Positions 1 through 8,012 of a stretch of 64,000 nucleotides of DNA are shown in pieces; positions within the stretch are counted from its first letter, which is position 1; each line of letters begins with the position of its first letter. The stretch lies in contig AP025583.1 of assembly GCA_022846095.1 (NCBI GenBank), forward strand, positions 1,922,001-1,986,000. The letters are read 5' to 3'. The translations under genes were made by a program, and so were the position numbers. The notes beneath the pieces were generated by a model. The model made no database searches. It saw only the letters and a program-made list of their open reading frames with translations, and was not told where the DNA came from. This stretch comes from Oscillospiraceae bacterium (GTDB lineage Bacteria > Bacillota > Clostridia > Oscillospirales > Oscillospiraceae).

Positions 1-116
1 GGTGGGAAAGAACAATGCCGGACTGCGAAGTACATCAATAGGTGCGCGTCGCGCGCGCTGTGGGCAAAGCCTTTTGCCCACATGTGAATGCCACCGGCTG
101 TGCCGGTTGATGATTA

Positions 117-1184
117 TTACGGCAGCTCGAAGAATTTTTTGTTGTACAGATAGGCCGGGTCCTGGGGCTTATAGCGCCCGGCCCGGTCGTTGTACGCCCT
201 GGCCTTCTCCGGCTCCCCCAGGCGGTACCAGCACACACACAGCTGGATGCAGGGCAGGTAACCGTAGCAGTCGGGGGAGACAAAGGCGCCGGACTGGTCG
301 TTGCGGGGGCAGGTGAGGGCCAGCTCATACCAGTAGGCCGCGCGCTGGTACTCCTCCCGGGCCAGAAAGCGGGCGCCCAGGTCGCAGCACACCTCGGCAC
401 GGGGCGCGTCGTAGGAGAAGCTCTCCAGCAGGGCGCGCAGAGCCAGGCGGGGCTTGCCCAGGGCGTCGTAGCACTCCGCCAGGGTCCGGCAGGCGTCGAT
501 GTTGTTGTTGTACCAGCCCCAGCCCTGGGAGAGGAAGCGCTCCAGCACCTGCGCCGCGTCTTCGTACCGCTTGTGGTAGTAGAGCTCCCGCCCGTAGTAG
601 AACTGCTCCCGGGGGTCCAGGTTGCGCCCCTTGGCCAGCAGGCCCTCGAAGATGCGCAGGTTGCGGTCCGGGTCCCCGGGGCCGGATTTGCGGTGGGTCA
701 CCGCGCCCTCAGAGTAGGCCACCTCCCCCGCCGGAGGGATGCACTCGTGGATGGCCCCCACCCAGCGGAACCGGGGGCTGTTGCGCACGATCCGCTCCCG
801 GTAGTAGGAGAGCAGGGGGGTGCCGTCCTCGTGGAACCCGGTGTGGTACTTCATCATTACCATGTCGCTGCCGGGCAGCAGCTCGGTTTTGATGCGCAGG
901 AGTTCCGCACGGGCGCCCTCCTCCAGCACGTCGTCCGCGTCCAGCCACATGCAGTAGTCCATGGCGGCGTGGCGGAAGGACTCGTTCCGGGCGGCGGCGA
1001 AGTCGTCGATCCAGGGGAAGTCGAATACCTTATCGGTATACTGCGCGGCAATGGCCTTGGTGGCGTCGGTGCTGCCCGTGTCCACGATGACGATCTCGTC
1101 CGCGATTCCGGCAACGCTGTCCAGGCAGCGGGCCAGGACGGGTTCCTCGTTTTTGACAATCATACATAGGCTGATGGTGCTCAT
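117..1184 (-). CDS. Family 2 glycosyltransferase with TPR-like C-terminal half
   Basis: A 355-residue protein. The first 110 residues are a GT-A fold glycosyltransferase 2 domain: it opens ISLCMIVKNEE, continues IVDTGSTDAT (nucleotide-sugar binding) and carries a DADD metal-binding motif. The remaining part is helical with repeated Ala/Tyr/Leu patterns like TPR repeats, an architecture common in clostridial GT2 proteins that modify surface glycans or proteins. I start at the ATG at 1184 rather than 1247 because GGGAGG lies six bases upstream and the earlier residues do not resemble the family. No membrane segment is visible, so it probably works on the cytoplasmic face; the acceptor is unknown. 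Divergent from the symporter gene. Confidence 0.85.
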   Translation of the reverse strand: MSTISLCMIVKNEEPVLARCLDSVAGIADEIVIVDTGSTDATKAIAAQYTDKVFDFPWIDDFAAARNESFRHAAMDYCMWLDADDVLEEGARAELLRIKTELLPGSDMVMMKYHTGFHEDGTPLLSYYRERIVRNSPRFRWVGAIHECIPPAGEVAYSEGAVTHRKSGPGDPDRNLRIFEGLLAKGRNLDPREQFYYGRELYYHKRYEDAAQVLERFLSQGWGWYNNNIDACRTLAECYDALGKPRLALRALLESFSYDAPRAEVCCDLGARFLAREEYQRAAYWYELALTCPRNDQSGAFVSPDCYGYLPCIQLCVCWYRLGEPEKARAYNDRAGRYKPQDPAYLYNKKFFELP

Positions 1185-1278
1185 ATCATCCCTCCCGCGA
1201 GCAGTGTATGCGCGGGAAGTTGTACATGTTCCCGGCCCTGTCCGCATACCTGTCTAAGGAGAAGGAAGGGGTGCGGAC

Positions 1279-2661
1279 ATGACATTTTTGGAGCGGCTTG
1301 GGAATTTCATCTGGAATCCCTGGCTTTTGGGGCTTTTCCTGCTGGTGGGGCTGTACTATTCGCTGCGTACCGGCTTTTTCCAGGTCTTTGACTGCGGGCT
1401 GTGGCTCAAGACCACGCTGGGCTCCATCTTCCATCCCAAGCGGAAGGGAAGGGGGGGCGGGCTGACCCAGTTCCAGGCCCTGTCCACCGCCCTGGCCTCC
1501 ACCATCGGCACAGGGAGCATCGCCGGAGTGGCCACAGCCATCTTCTACGGCGGGCCGGGGGCGGTGTTCTGGATGTGGGTGTCCGCCTTCCTGAGCATGA
1601 TGACGGGCTGTGCCGAAAAGACCCTGGCCGTGCGCTACCGGGAGCGGGCCAGGGACGGGGGCTGGCAGGGCGGGCCTATGTGCTATATGGAGAAGGGGGT
1701 GGGCAGCCGCTTTTTGGCGGTGATATTCTCCCTGTGCTGCGTCGCGGCCTCCCTGGGGGGCGGCAACATGGTGCAGGCCAACTCCATCGCCACGGCGCTG
1801 GAGGCATCCTTCGGCTGGGATCGGCTCATTGTGGGGGTGGTCACCGCCGTGCTCACGGGGGTGGTCATCCTGGGGGGGATCGGGCGCATCGGAAAGGTGA
1901 GTGAGCGCCTGGTGCCCTGTATGGCGCTGCTCTTTATCGGCGGGGGGATCGCGGTACTCGCCTGCAACGCCGCCGCCATCCCCGGCGCACTGGGGGAGAT
2001 CTGCACCTGCGCCTTCGCCCCCCGCGCCGCCCTGGGGGGCGGCCTGGGGTACGGCATGGCCGCCGCCATGCGCTACGGCGTGGCCCGGGGCGTATTCACC
2101 AACGAAGCTGGCATGGGCTCCTCCGCCATGGCCCACGCGGCCTCGGACGTGAAGGAGCCCGCCGAGCAGGGCATGTGGGGCATTTTTGAGGTCTTTGTGG
2201 CCACGCTGGTGGTCTGCACCATCACGGCGCTGGTCATCCTCACCACAGGGGTGTACAGCCAGGAGGGGGCACTGGCCGCCATCCAGAGCGGCGCCGTGGG
2301 CTCCGCCATGCTGGGCGCGCCCCTCTCCGCCGCCGCCTTCGGCACCGTGTTCGGGCCCTTCGGCGGGGTGTTCGTGTCGGTATGCCTGCTGCTCTTCGCC
2401 TTCACCTCCCTGCTGGGGTGGAGCTACTACGGGGAGCGGGGACTGGAGTACCTCACCGGCTCCCCCCGCTGGCGCTGGCCCTACCGGGCCTGCTTCCTGC
2501 TGGCGGTGGTGGGGGGCAGCGTGGGCGACCTGTCCGCGGTGTGGCAGATGGCCGACATCTTCAACGGCCTGATGGCCCTGCCCAACCTGGCCGCCCTGCT
2601 GCTCCTGTCGCCGGAGGCCCTGAAACTGCTGCGGAACTGGAAAGAAATTGTGAAAAAATAA
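1279..2661 (+). CDS. Sodium:alanine/glycine symporter (AGCS family)
   Basis: A 460-residue polytopic membrane protein with the usual length of the AGCS family, which imports alanine or glycine with Na+. Diagnostic stretches are the TGSIAGVATAIFYGGPGAVFWMW region, the NEAGMGSSAMAHA loop and GGNMVQANSIA. About ten to eleven hydrophobic segments can be counted. The start is supported by GGAGAAGGAAGGGG upstream of ATG. It is a single-gene unit, divergent from the glycosyltransferase. The exact amino acid transported cannot be told from sequence. Confidence 0.93.
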   Translation: MTFLERLGNFIWNPWLLGLFLLVGLYYSLRTGFFQVFDCGLWLKTTLGSIFHPKRKGRGGGLTQFQALSTALASTIGTGSIAGVATAIFYGGPGAVFWMWVSAFLSMMTGCAEKTLAVRYRERARDGGWQGGPMCYMEKGVGSRFLAVIFSLCCVAASLGGGNMVQANSIATALEASFGWDRLIVGVVTAVLTGVVILGGIGRIGKVSERLVPCMALLFIGGGIAVLACNAAAIPGALGEICTCAFAPRAALGGGLGYGMAAAMRYGVARGVFTNEAGMGSSAMAHAASDVKEPAEQGMWGIFEVFVATLVVCTITALVILTTGVYSQEGALAAIQSGAVGSAMLGAPLSAAAFGTVFGPFGGVFVSVCLLLFAFTSLLGWSYYGERGLEYLTGSPRWRWPYRACFLLAVVGGSVGDLSAVWQMADIFNGLMALPNLAALLLLSPEALKLLRNWKEIVKK

Positions 2662-2840
2662 ATAAGACAAATTGATTATTTTTTCACATAATAATCCAGG
2701 GAAAACCTGTGTAAGTTACCCAGGCTAATCATGATGACGCATACAAACAATTGTTAAACCAACCAGTTTACAAATGCGCCTTTTGACATCAGACTAAAGG
2801 TTAGCCAACCAAAAAGTATGTTTCATCAGGAGGAACGGGT
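2662..2840. other. AT-rich intergenic leader
   Basis: A 179-bp AT-rich stretch between the symporter and the SDR gene, standing out against the GC-rich genes. It should hold the SDR promoter; a TTGACA occurs near 2785 but no good -10 lies at the right distance. No ORF or strong hairpin was found. AGGAGG precedes the SDR start. Confidence 0.5.
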
Positions 2841-3611
2841 ATGGGTATTTATGTCATCACCGGCGGCTCCAGCGGCATCGGCGCCTGCACGGTGGAGATC
2901 CTGAAGCAGAAGGGCCACCAGGTGGTCAACATCGACCTCAAGGGGGGCGACATCGACGCCAACCTGGCCGGCAGGGAGGGGCGGGCCAAGGCGCTGGGGG
3001 AACTGCACGAGCGCTTCCCGGACGGCATCGACGCCATGATCTGCAACGCGGGGGTAAACGTCAACATCCCCCTCATTATCTCCCTGAACTACTTCGGCGC
3101 CACCGAGATGGCCGAGGGGGTGTTCGACCTGCTGGAGAAGAAGGGGGGCAGCTGCGTGGTGACCTCCTCCAACTCCATCGCCCAGGGCGGGGCCCGGATG
3201 GACGTGGTGGGTATGCTGAACAACCAAGCCGACGAGGAGCGCATCCTCAGCCTGGTGAAGGACTACGACCCCAAGGCGGCCCACAGCTTCTACGCCGCCA
3301 CCAAATACGCCCTGGCCCGCTGGGCCAGGCGCATGAGCGCCAGCTGGGGGGCCAGGGGGGTGCGCCTCAACGCGGTGGCCCCCGGCAACGTGCGCACCGC
3401 CATGACCGACAAGCTCCCGCCCGAGCACCGGGTGGCGGTGGACGCCCTGCCCGTGCCCATCAACTACGACACCGGGGAGCTGATGGAGCCGGTGGACATC
3501 GCCAACGCCATCGCGTTCCTGGCCTCGCCGGAGGCCCACGGCATCAACGGCGTGGTGCTCTTCGCCGACGGCGGCACCGACGCGCTGCTCAATTCCGAGA
3601 AGGTCTATTAG
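2841..3611 (+). CDS. SDR-family oxidoreductase, 3-alpha-hydroxysteroid dehydrogenase-like
   Basis: A 256-residue short-chain dehydrogenase. The N-terminal TGGSSGIG (residues 7-14) is the NAD(P) glycine motif, NAG at 69-71 supports the central sheet, and Y151-x3-K155 with upstream Ser residues forms the catalytic set. The end reads ADGGTDALL. The long insert between the Ser motif and the YxxxK and the tail resemble the 3-alpha-hydroxysteroid dehydrogenase/carbonyl reductase branch (HsdA type), so a steroid or similar hydrophobic ketone/alcohol substrate is possible, but this is inference. It is followed after 13 bp by an NTF2-fold protein, so the two are probably co-transcribed. Confidence 0.85.
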   Translation: MGIYVITGGSSGIGACTVEILKQKGHQVVNIDLKGGDIDANLAGREGRAKALGELHERFPDGIDAMICNAGVNVNIPLIISLNYFGATEMAEGVFDLLEKKGGSCVVTSSNSIAQGGARMDVVGMLNNQADEERILSLVKDYDPKAAHSFYAATKYALARWARRMSASWGARGVRLNAVAPGNVRTAMTDKLPPEHRVAVDALPVPINYDTGELMEPVDIANAIAFLASPEAHGINGVVLFADGGTDALLNSEKVY

Positions 3612-3624
3612 GGAGGGACGCACC

Positions 3625-3957
3625 ATGATGATAGCGGATTTTGTCAACGCCATGCAGGCCAAGGACCACCGGGCCCTGGCCGCCTGCTTCTCCGAGAGCT
3701 GCCGCCTGTTCGACTACTGCCCTCTGCGCAGCCAGAATGAGAATTACTACATCTACGGCAAGTGGGCGGTGGACATGTTCTACCACAATAAATTCGTCCT
3801 GGGCGGGCTGTCCATCCTGGACCCCCGCATTGTGGACGAGCGCACGGTCAACCTGTATATCAGCTACGGCGGCTCGGTGAACCACGCCCTGGCCACCATC
3901 GAGAGCTACGACCCCAAGTCGGGCCTCATCAAGGAAATGGTCATCCGGCCCGCGTAA
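3625..3957 (+). CDS. Nuclear transport factor 2 / SnoaL-like fold protein
   Basis: A 110-residue protein whose opening (IADFVNAMQAKDHRALAACF) and later VNLYISYGG and ATIES strands match the cone-shaped NTF2/SnoaL fold, used by small isomerases, dehydratases and ligand-binding proteins. It lies 13 bp behind the SDR gene and ends in its own terminator, so the two form a two-gene operon and may act on the same substrate. No catalytic residue pair can be assigned with certainty. AGGGAGGGACGCACC is the ribosome site. Confidence 0.7.
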   Translation: MMIADFVNAMQAKDHRALAACFSESCRLFDYCPLRSQNENYYIYGKWAVDMFYHNKFVLGGLSILDPRIVDERTVNLYISYGGSVNHALATIESYDPKSGLIKEMVIRPA

Positions 3958-3961
3958 AGCA

Positions 3962-3999
3962 AAAAGGAGTGGAGATACAAACGTATCTCCACTCCTTTT
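3962..3999. terminator. Bidirectional intrinsic terminator
   Basis: A perfect 17-bp inverted repeat (3962-3978 against 3983-3999) with a 4-nt loop, flanked by A on the left and T on the right. It can end the SDR/NTF2 operon and the convergent DUF1848 gene. Confidence 0.9.
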
Positions 4000-4024
4000 C
4001 ACGACAGGGGGCCGGTGATACGGC

Positions 4025-4939
4025 CTACTCAAACAGGCTGGTCTGGAGCTTTTTATTGGAGCGGCAGGGGCGCGCCCGGATCGTGTCGGCCGGGAGCGGC
4101 CCGCCCGCCAGGAAGGGGCTGTCCGGGTCGTGGGGCGCTCGGAGGCTGGTGCGGTTTGCGTAGCAGTAAATACAGCCGTTCCGGCAGGTGTTGTAGGCGC
4201 CGATGTCCACGCTCTCACAGCAGCCGCAGCCGGGGCGCTGGCCCTTGGCAGGCCCCAGGCTGAGGGGCGCGCCGCACACGCGCTCCAGCACGTCCCGGTC
4301 GATACAGCTGGCCCGCCGGACGCCGAAGGGGGTGAAGTCCCCCTGCTCACAGCAGGCGGCGGGCGGGATGCCGTACGCCGCCGCGGTGCTTCCGATGTAA
4401 GCCGCCAGCGCAGCCTGCTCCTCCGCTGAGGGCGCCCGCCAGGCCGCCGGGGGCCGGGCGGGGTAGGCGTCCACAAAGCTGATGGTCACCTGCTCCGCCG
4501 CCCCGGAGAGGGCCCGGCACAGGCGGAGGAACTCCGCCCCGTGCCACGCCGGGGAGATCCCCGGCCCCAGCAGGATGGGGTCGTACCGCCAGAGCATCCG
4601 CGCCTTCCCCAGGCGGCGTGAGAGGGCCAAAAAGGTGTCCAGGATGGCCCCCTTCTCCCGCAGGCCGGGTTCAATCTCCCCGCCGTAGGGGGTGAGGGTG
4701 AATTGAAAGCAGTAGGAGTAGCCCCGCCCGTCCAGCTCGTCCAGGTAGGGGAGCAGGGGGGCGGGGTCCTTCGTCCAGAACACGATGCAGTCCACGGTCT
4801 CGGGGGAGATGGGCACCCGGCTGACCTGGGTAGGGTTCATGGGGTTGCGCACCAGGGCGTACCCGGCCCGCACCCGCCCCATAAACCATGCGGGGAAGCA
4901 GCAGGGCACGTCGGTGCGGCGGGAGACGGAGAGAATCAT
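4025..4939 (-). CDS. DUF1848 domain protein with C-terminal cysteine cluster
   Basis: A 304-residue protein beginning ILSVSRRTDVPCCF, characteristic of DUF1848. The C-terminal third carries many cysteines (CGCCESVDIGAYNTC followed by CxxxCxYC), a pattern like the iron-sulfur site of radical SAM or SPL-type proteins but at the other end of the chain. The biochemical role is unknown. The start ATG at 4939 is at a codon conserved in the family. It is convergent with the NTF2-like gene and lies just downstream of the membrane-protein gene, separated by a terminator. Confidence 0.8.
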   Translation of the reverse strand: MILSVSRRTDVPCCFPAWFMGRVRAGYALVRNPMNPTQVSRVPISPETVDCIVFWTKDPAPLLPYLDELDGRGYSYCFQFTLTPYGGEIEPGLREKGAILDTFLALSRRLGKARMLWRYDPILLGPGISPAWHGAEFLRLCRALSGAAEQVTISFVDAYPARPPAAWRAPSAEEQAALAAYIGSTAAAYGIPPAACCEQGDFTPFGVRRASCIDRDVLERVCGAPLSLGPAKGQRPGCGCCESVDIGAYNTCRNGCIYCYANRTSLRAPHDPDSPFLAGGPLPADTIRARPCRSNKKLQTSLFE

Positions 4940-4952
4940 AACGGCCTCCGAA

Positions 4953-4989
4953 GAAAAACCCGGCGGGGCGGATGACCGCCCCGCCGGGG
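4953..4989 (-). terminator. Terminator of the 565-residue membrane-protein gene
   Basis: A GC-rich 12-bp stem (about 4960-4971 against 4976-4987). On the minus strand it is followed by a T-run (AAAAA at 4954-4958 of the plus strand). Confidence 0.85.
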
Positions 4990-5002
4990 AAGATGGAAGG
5001 GA

Positions 5003-6700
5003 TCAGCGCAGGGTCACGGTGTAGCCGTCCAGGATGGAGGCGTTCTGCCCCTCCACCGCCGGGGCGTGCTCGATGGCCACCCGGTCGCCCACCTCGAGGA
5101 TGACCGCGACGCGGTTGTCCTTGGCGGAGACGGAGTAGAACACGTCCTCGCCCTGCAGGCGGAGGAAGTAGTAGGAGTTGCCGTCCATGACGGCGGTGCG
5201 GATCTCCGCGATGACGCCGCTGGCCTCGGTCTGGGGCAGCTCCTCGGGGGAGGTGATGCCCTTCTCGCCCAGCAGGCGGATATACTCCTGCTCGCAGGCG
5301 GCCACGGTGGAACCGGTGGCCACGATCTGGTACTGGGCCACGTTGACCATGGCGTAGCTCTTGACCAGGCTGTTGGCGTCCTTGAGGGGGATGAAGTAGG
5401 TGGGCTCGCCGGCGATGTTCAGCAGCAGGGGGAAGGTGGCGGTGTAGCGCAGATCCTGCACCACGCCCTGGGCGGAGGCCATGGCGGCCACCTCGGTGGC
5501 GCCGGGGGCGGTGTAGAACTTGGTCTGCTTGGTGCGCTGGTTGGAGAGCACAAAGCCCAGGTTGGACTGGTCGGCGTTGGCGGAGGTGACGCCGGTGTAC
5601 ATGTATACGTCGTCGTTGAGGGCGATATAGTTGGAGCCCTGGGTGGTGATCGTCACATCCCGCTGGCCGAAGATGGAGTTGAGGAAGCCGTTGATCAGGG
5701 TGCCGTGGTAGTCGTACTGCCCCATGATAAGCTCGGGGGTGTAGACGTTGTCCACCCAGTTGGGGACCTCCTCGTAGTACTGGCTCTCGCCGGTGATGGC
5801 GTTCACCAGCACGGCGCCCTTGATGTCGGTGCCGCCGAACAGCCCGATGGTCTTGACGACCCGGGGGGCGATCCACCAGGGGTTGCCGTCGTCGTCCACC
5901 TCGAACTGGGGTGTCTCAAAGATATAGGTGGGGTACTGGAAGCGCAGATGGCGCACGATATTGCGGTTAAGGGGCTCGGAGAAAGAGTACTTCATGCCCT
6001 CGCTCAGGCGCACCACGGTGGCCTCCTGGGTGACCATGTCCACCATGACGTAGGCGGGCAGGCCCTGGGCGCGGTTGGTGAACCACTTGATAATATCCGC
6101 GTAGCCGATGGGGGCCACCCGGACGGGCCGGCCCTGGTAGTTGATCTGGGTGGAGTCGTTGGAGTACTCGAACTGGCTGACCATGTCGCTGAGGGTGCCC
6201 ATCTGGCGGTCGCCCAGGTAGTCGGCGGAGTCCCTGTCCAGGGTGGGGATCTCGTTGAAGGAGATCTCGGCGATGTCGGTGGCGAAATCGCCGTCCTGCA
6301 CGGTGAGCAGATCCCGGTAGGCGGCGGCCCGGAAGATGGGCAGGGAGATCACCTGGCCCGCCAGGCCCACCACCACCAGCAGGGCGAAGAGGATGCCGAT
6401 GGGCAGGCACTGGCTCTTGATGAACTGGAAGTACTCCTTGAGCTTGACCACCTTCACGCCGGAGGCGGCCTCGGCGGCGTGCCCCAGGTTGAAGCCGGAG
6501 GTGACCAGGGCGCTGACCATGTAGACGATGCACAGCAGGCCCACAAAGCCGTAGAAATCGCCGGACTGGAGGTTGAGCGCGGGCAGAGAGACGTAGAAGT
6601 AGGCCAGGCCCACCACCAGCGTGACAAGCAGGTTGATGAGCACCTTGCCCAGCTTGCTCTTGGGGCCGTGTCCCTTCTTGTTTGGATCCTTATGCTTCAA
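5003..6700 (-). CDS. Unrecognised large membrane-anchored protein
   Basis: A 565-residue protein I do not recognise. A basic N-terminus is followed by three hydrophobic segments near residues 17-38, 45-65 and 95-120; the remaining roughly 430 residues are polar and presumably extracytoplasmic, rich in Tyr and Val and resembling a repeated beta domain. It starts with TTG at 6700 behind AAAGGAG, and no in-frame ATG fits better. It has its own promoter and terminator, so it is a single-gene unit. CvpA or sortase-like roles were considered, but no motif supports either. Confidence 0.7.
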   Translation of the reverse strand: MKHKDPNKKGHGPKSKLGKVLINLLVTLVVGLAYFYVSLPALNLQSGDFYGFVGLLCIVYMVSALVTSGFNLGHAAEAASGVKVVKLKEYFQFIKSQCLPIGILFALLVVVGLAGQVISLPIFRAAAYRDLLTVQDGDFATDIAEISFNEIPTLDRDSADYLGDRQMGTLSDMVSQFEYSNDSTQINYQGRPVRVAPIGYADIIKWFTNRAQGLPAYVMVDMVTQEATVVRLSEGMKYSFSEPLNRNIVRHLRFQYPTYIFETPQFEVDDDGNPWWIAPRVVKTIGLFGGTDIKGAVLVNAITGESQYYEEVPNWVDNVYTPELIMGQYDYHGTLINGFLNSIFGQRDVTITTQGSNYIALNDDVYMYTGVTSANADQSNLGFVLSNQRTKQTKFYTAPGATEVAAMASAQGVVQDLRYTATFPLLLNIAGEPTYFIPLKDANSLVKSYAMVNVAQYQIVATGSTVAACEQEYIRLLGEKGITSPEELPQTEASGVIAEIRTAVMDGNSYYFLRLQGEDVFYSVSAKDNRVAVILEVGDRVAIEHAPAVEGQNASILDGYTVTLR

Positions 6701-6748
6701 TGTTCATTCTCCTTTGATTTGATCCTCAAAACGATTGGGAATAAGGAT

Positions 6749-6777
6749 AGTATAGCCGTTTTGACCCCGCATGGCAA
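6749..6777 (-). promoter_or_regulatory. Sigma-A promoter of the 565-residue membrane-protein gene
   Basis: On the minus strand, TTGCCA (6777-6772), a 17-bp spacer and TATACT (6754-6749), about 50 bp before the TTG start. Confidence 0.65.
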
Positions 6778-6862
6778 CCGCATTTCCATTAAAATTGTAT
6801 AAAAACGGCGGGATGGCCCGGTTTTGTTGGGGAAAGAGGGGCGCGCCCGCCTAAAAATGTGT

Positions 6863-6890
6863 TTGTATTTTCCCGTGTTTGTGGTACAAT
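6863..6890 (+). promoter_or_regulatory. Sigma-A promoter of the Asp23 gene
   Basis: TTGTAT at 6863-6868, a 16-bp spacer and TACAAT at 6885-6890, about 50 bp ahead of the ATG at 6939. Confidence 0.65.
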
Positions 6891-6938
6891 GTAAAAACAG
6901 AAATCCTATCAGTTGTATTCAGAAGGAGCGTGACCGAA

Positions 6939-7328
6939 ATGGCCGACGGAAGAGAGTACGTTTCCCGCCCGGACGAGCTGGGGAACATCCATATATCCGA
7001 GGAGGTCCTGGCTGTGATTGCCGCCGCCGCCGCGTTGGAGGTGGAGGGGGTGGGCAGCCTGGCCGCCAACCTGGGCAGTGATCTGGCGGAGCTGCTGGGC
7101 AAAAAGAACCTGGCCAAGGGCGTGCATATCGCCGTCAGCGAGGGGGAGAGCGTCAGCGTGGACATTTCCATCCTCATCAAGTACGGCTACACCATCCCCG
7201 AGGTGGCCAAGAACGTGCAGGACGCGGTGTACACCGCCATTGAGAACACCAGCGGCCTGTCGGTGGAGTGCGTCAACGTCCAGGTGGGCGGGATCCTCTT
7301 CGACCGGGAGCCCAAAAAGCAGGCGTAA
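6939..7328 (+). CDS. Asp23/Gls24 family envelope stress protein
   Basis: A 129-residue protein of the Asp23 family, a small soluble fold that in Firmicutes is membrane-associated and linked to envelope stress or lipid/cell-wall metabolism. Diagnostic parts are GNIHISEEVLAVIAAAAALEV, the GVHIAV strand, VDISILIKYG and VNVQVGGI. The ATG at 6939 has AGAAGGAG ten bases upstream; upstream in-frame codons are non-conserved. Asp23 genes often sit next to nusB in Clostridia, as here, but a terminator between them makes it a separate unit. Confidence 0.92.
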   Translation: MADGREYVSRPDELGNIHISEEVLAVIAAAAALEVEGVGSLAANLGSDLAELLGKKNLAKGVHIAVSEGESVSVDISILIKYGYTIPEVAKNVQDAVYTAIENTSGLSVECVNVQVGGILFDREPKKQA

Positions 7329-7339
7329 CAGGCCCGACG

Positions 7340-7376
7340 GCATGGGGTGAGACGGAAGTTTCACCCCATGCTTTTT
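7340..7376 (+). terminator. Terminator after the Asp23 gene
   Basis: An 11-bp stem (7340-7350 with 7361-7371) and 10-nt loop followed by TTTTT. Confidence 0.9.
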
Positions 7377-7398
7377 GCGTGCCCCGCGAAATTAAGGG

Positions 7399-7427
7399 TT
7401 TATTTTTTGTATTCTATTGTATATAAT
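7399..7427 (+). promoter_or_regulatory. Promoter of the nusB operon
   Basis: TTTATT at 7399-7404 (weak -35), 17 bp, then a perfect TATAAT at 7422-7427; the nusB start is at 7476. Confidence 0.55.
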
Positions 7428-7475
7428 ACGTGTATGCGTGAATGAATGAATAAGCGCCGTATCGGAGGAACAGGA

Positions 7476-8012
7476 ATGACAAGATCCAATGCACGGGAAA
7501 TCGCCGTCCACTGCGTCTTTGAGCTGGGCTTTACGCTCCAGAGCGCGGACGAGCTGCTGGACGCCGCCCTCACCCGCGAGATCTTTTCCCAGATCGGGGA
7601 GGAAGAGCCCATCTACGCCGAATTTCCCAACGAAAAGCAGCGCAATTACATCAGGGCCCTGGTCCGGGGCGTGTACGCCCACGCGCCCGAGCTGGACGAG
7701 TACATCTCCCGCTACGCCATCGGCTGGAGCTTCTCCCGCCTGAACCGGGTGGCGGTGGCCATCATGCGGGTGGCCATGTATGAGATCCTGTATATGCAGG
7801 ACGTGCCCAACGCCGCCGCCATCAACGAGGCGGTGGAGCTGACCAAGCACTACGAGGAGCCCGAGGTGGTCTCCTTCGTCAACGGCATTCTGGGCAGCTT
7901 CGTGCGCAAGGAGTGCCCCCCCGACATGGTGGGCCGCCCGGCGCCCGAGCCCGCCCCGGAGGCGGAGTGGGACGAGCCGGAGGCGGAAGCCGCGGCGGAG
8001 GCCGGGGAGTAA
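7476..8012 (+). CDS. nusB: Transcription antitermination factor NusB
   Basis: A 178-residue NusB. The start reads TRSNAREIAVHCVFELGF; later RNAVAIMR-like (LNRVAVAIMRVAMYE) and PNAAAINEAVELTKHY are the RNA-binding and NusE-contact helices. NusB helps antitermination at rRNA boxA sites. The C-terminus has an extra acidic Pro/Glu/Ala tail after the family core (residues about 145-178). ATG 7476 is preferred over 7446 because GGAGGAACAGG precedes it. It heads an operon: the next gene starts directly after the stop codon. Confidence 0.95.
   Translation: MTRSNAREIAVHCVFELGFTLQSADELLDAALTREIFSQIGEEEPIYAEFPNEKQRNYIRALVRGVYAHAPELDEYISRYAIGWSFSRLNRVAVAIMRVAMYEILYMQDVPNAAAINEAVELTKHYEEPEVVSFVNGILGSFVRKECPPDMVGRPAPEPAPEAEWDEPEAEAAAEAGE

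Noticed and set aside
1-116. Hairpin near the left edge (about 59-83)
   Set aside because: Stem GTGGGCAAA/TTTGCCCAC lies downstream of the glycosyltransferase gene but lacks a T-run on the minus strand; not called as a terminator.
1186-2670. 494-codon open frame opposite the symporter gene
   Set aside because: Antisense shadow of a GC-rich gene; the AGCS protein on the other strand is unambiguous.
2841-3957. Complete bile acid 7-dehydroxylation operon
   Set aside because: Only one SDR and one short NTF2-fold gene are present; no BaiB, BaiCD, BaiF or BaiG-like genes are nearby, so the bile acid idea stays a question.
5066-6802. 578-codon open frame opposite the 565-residue membrane protein
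   Set aside because: Antisense shadow, rich in Gly/His/Asp/Val, no motif or ribosome site.
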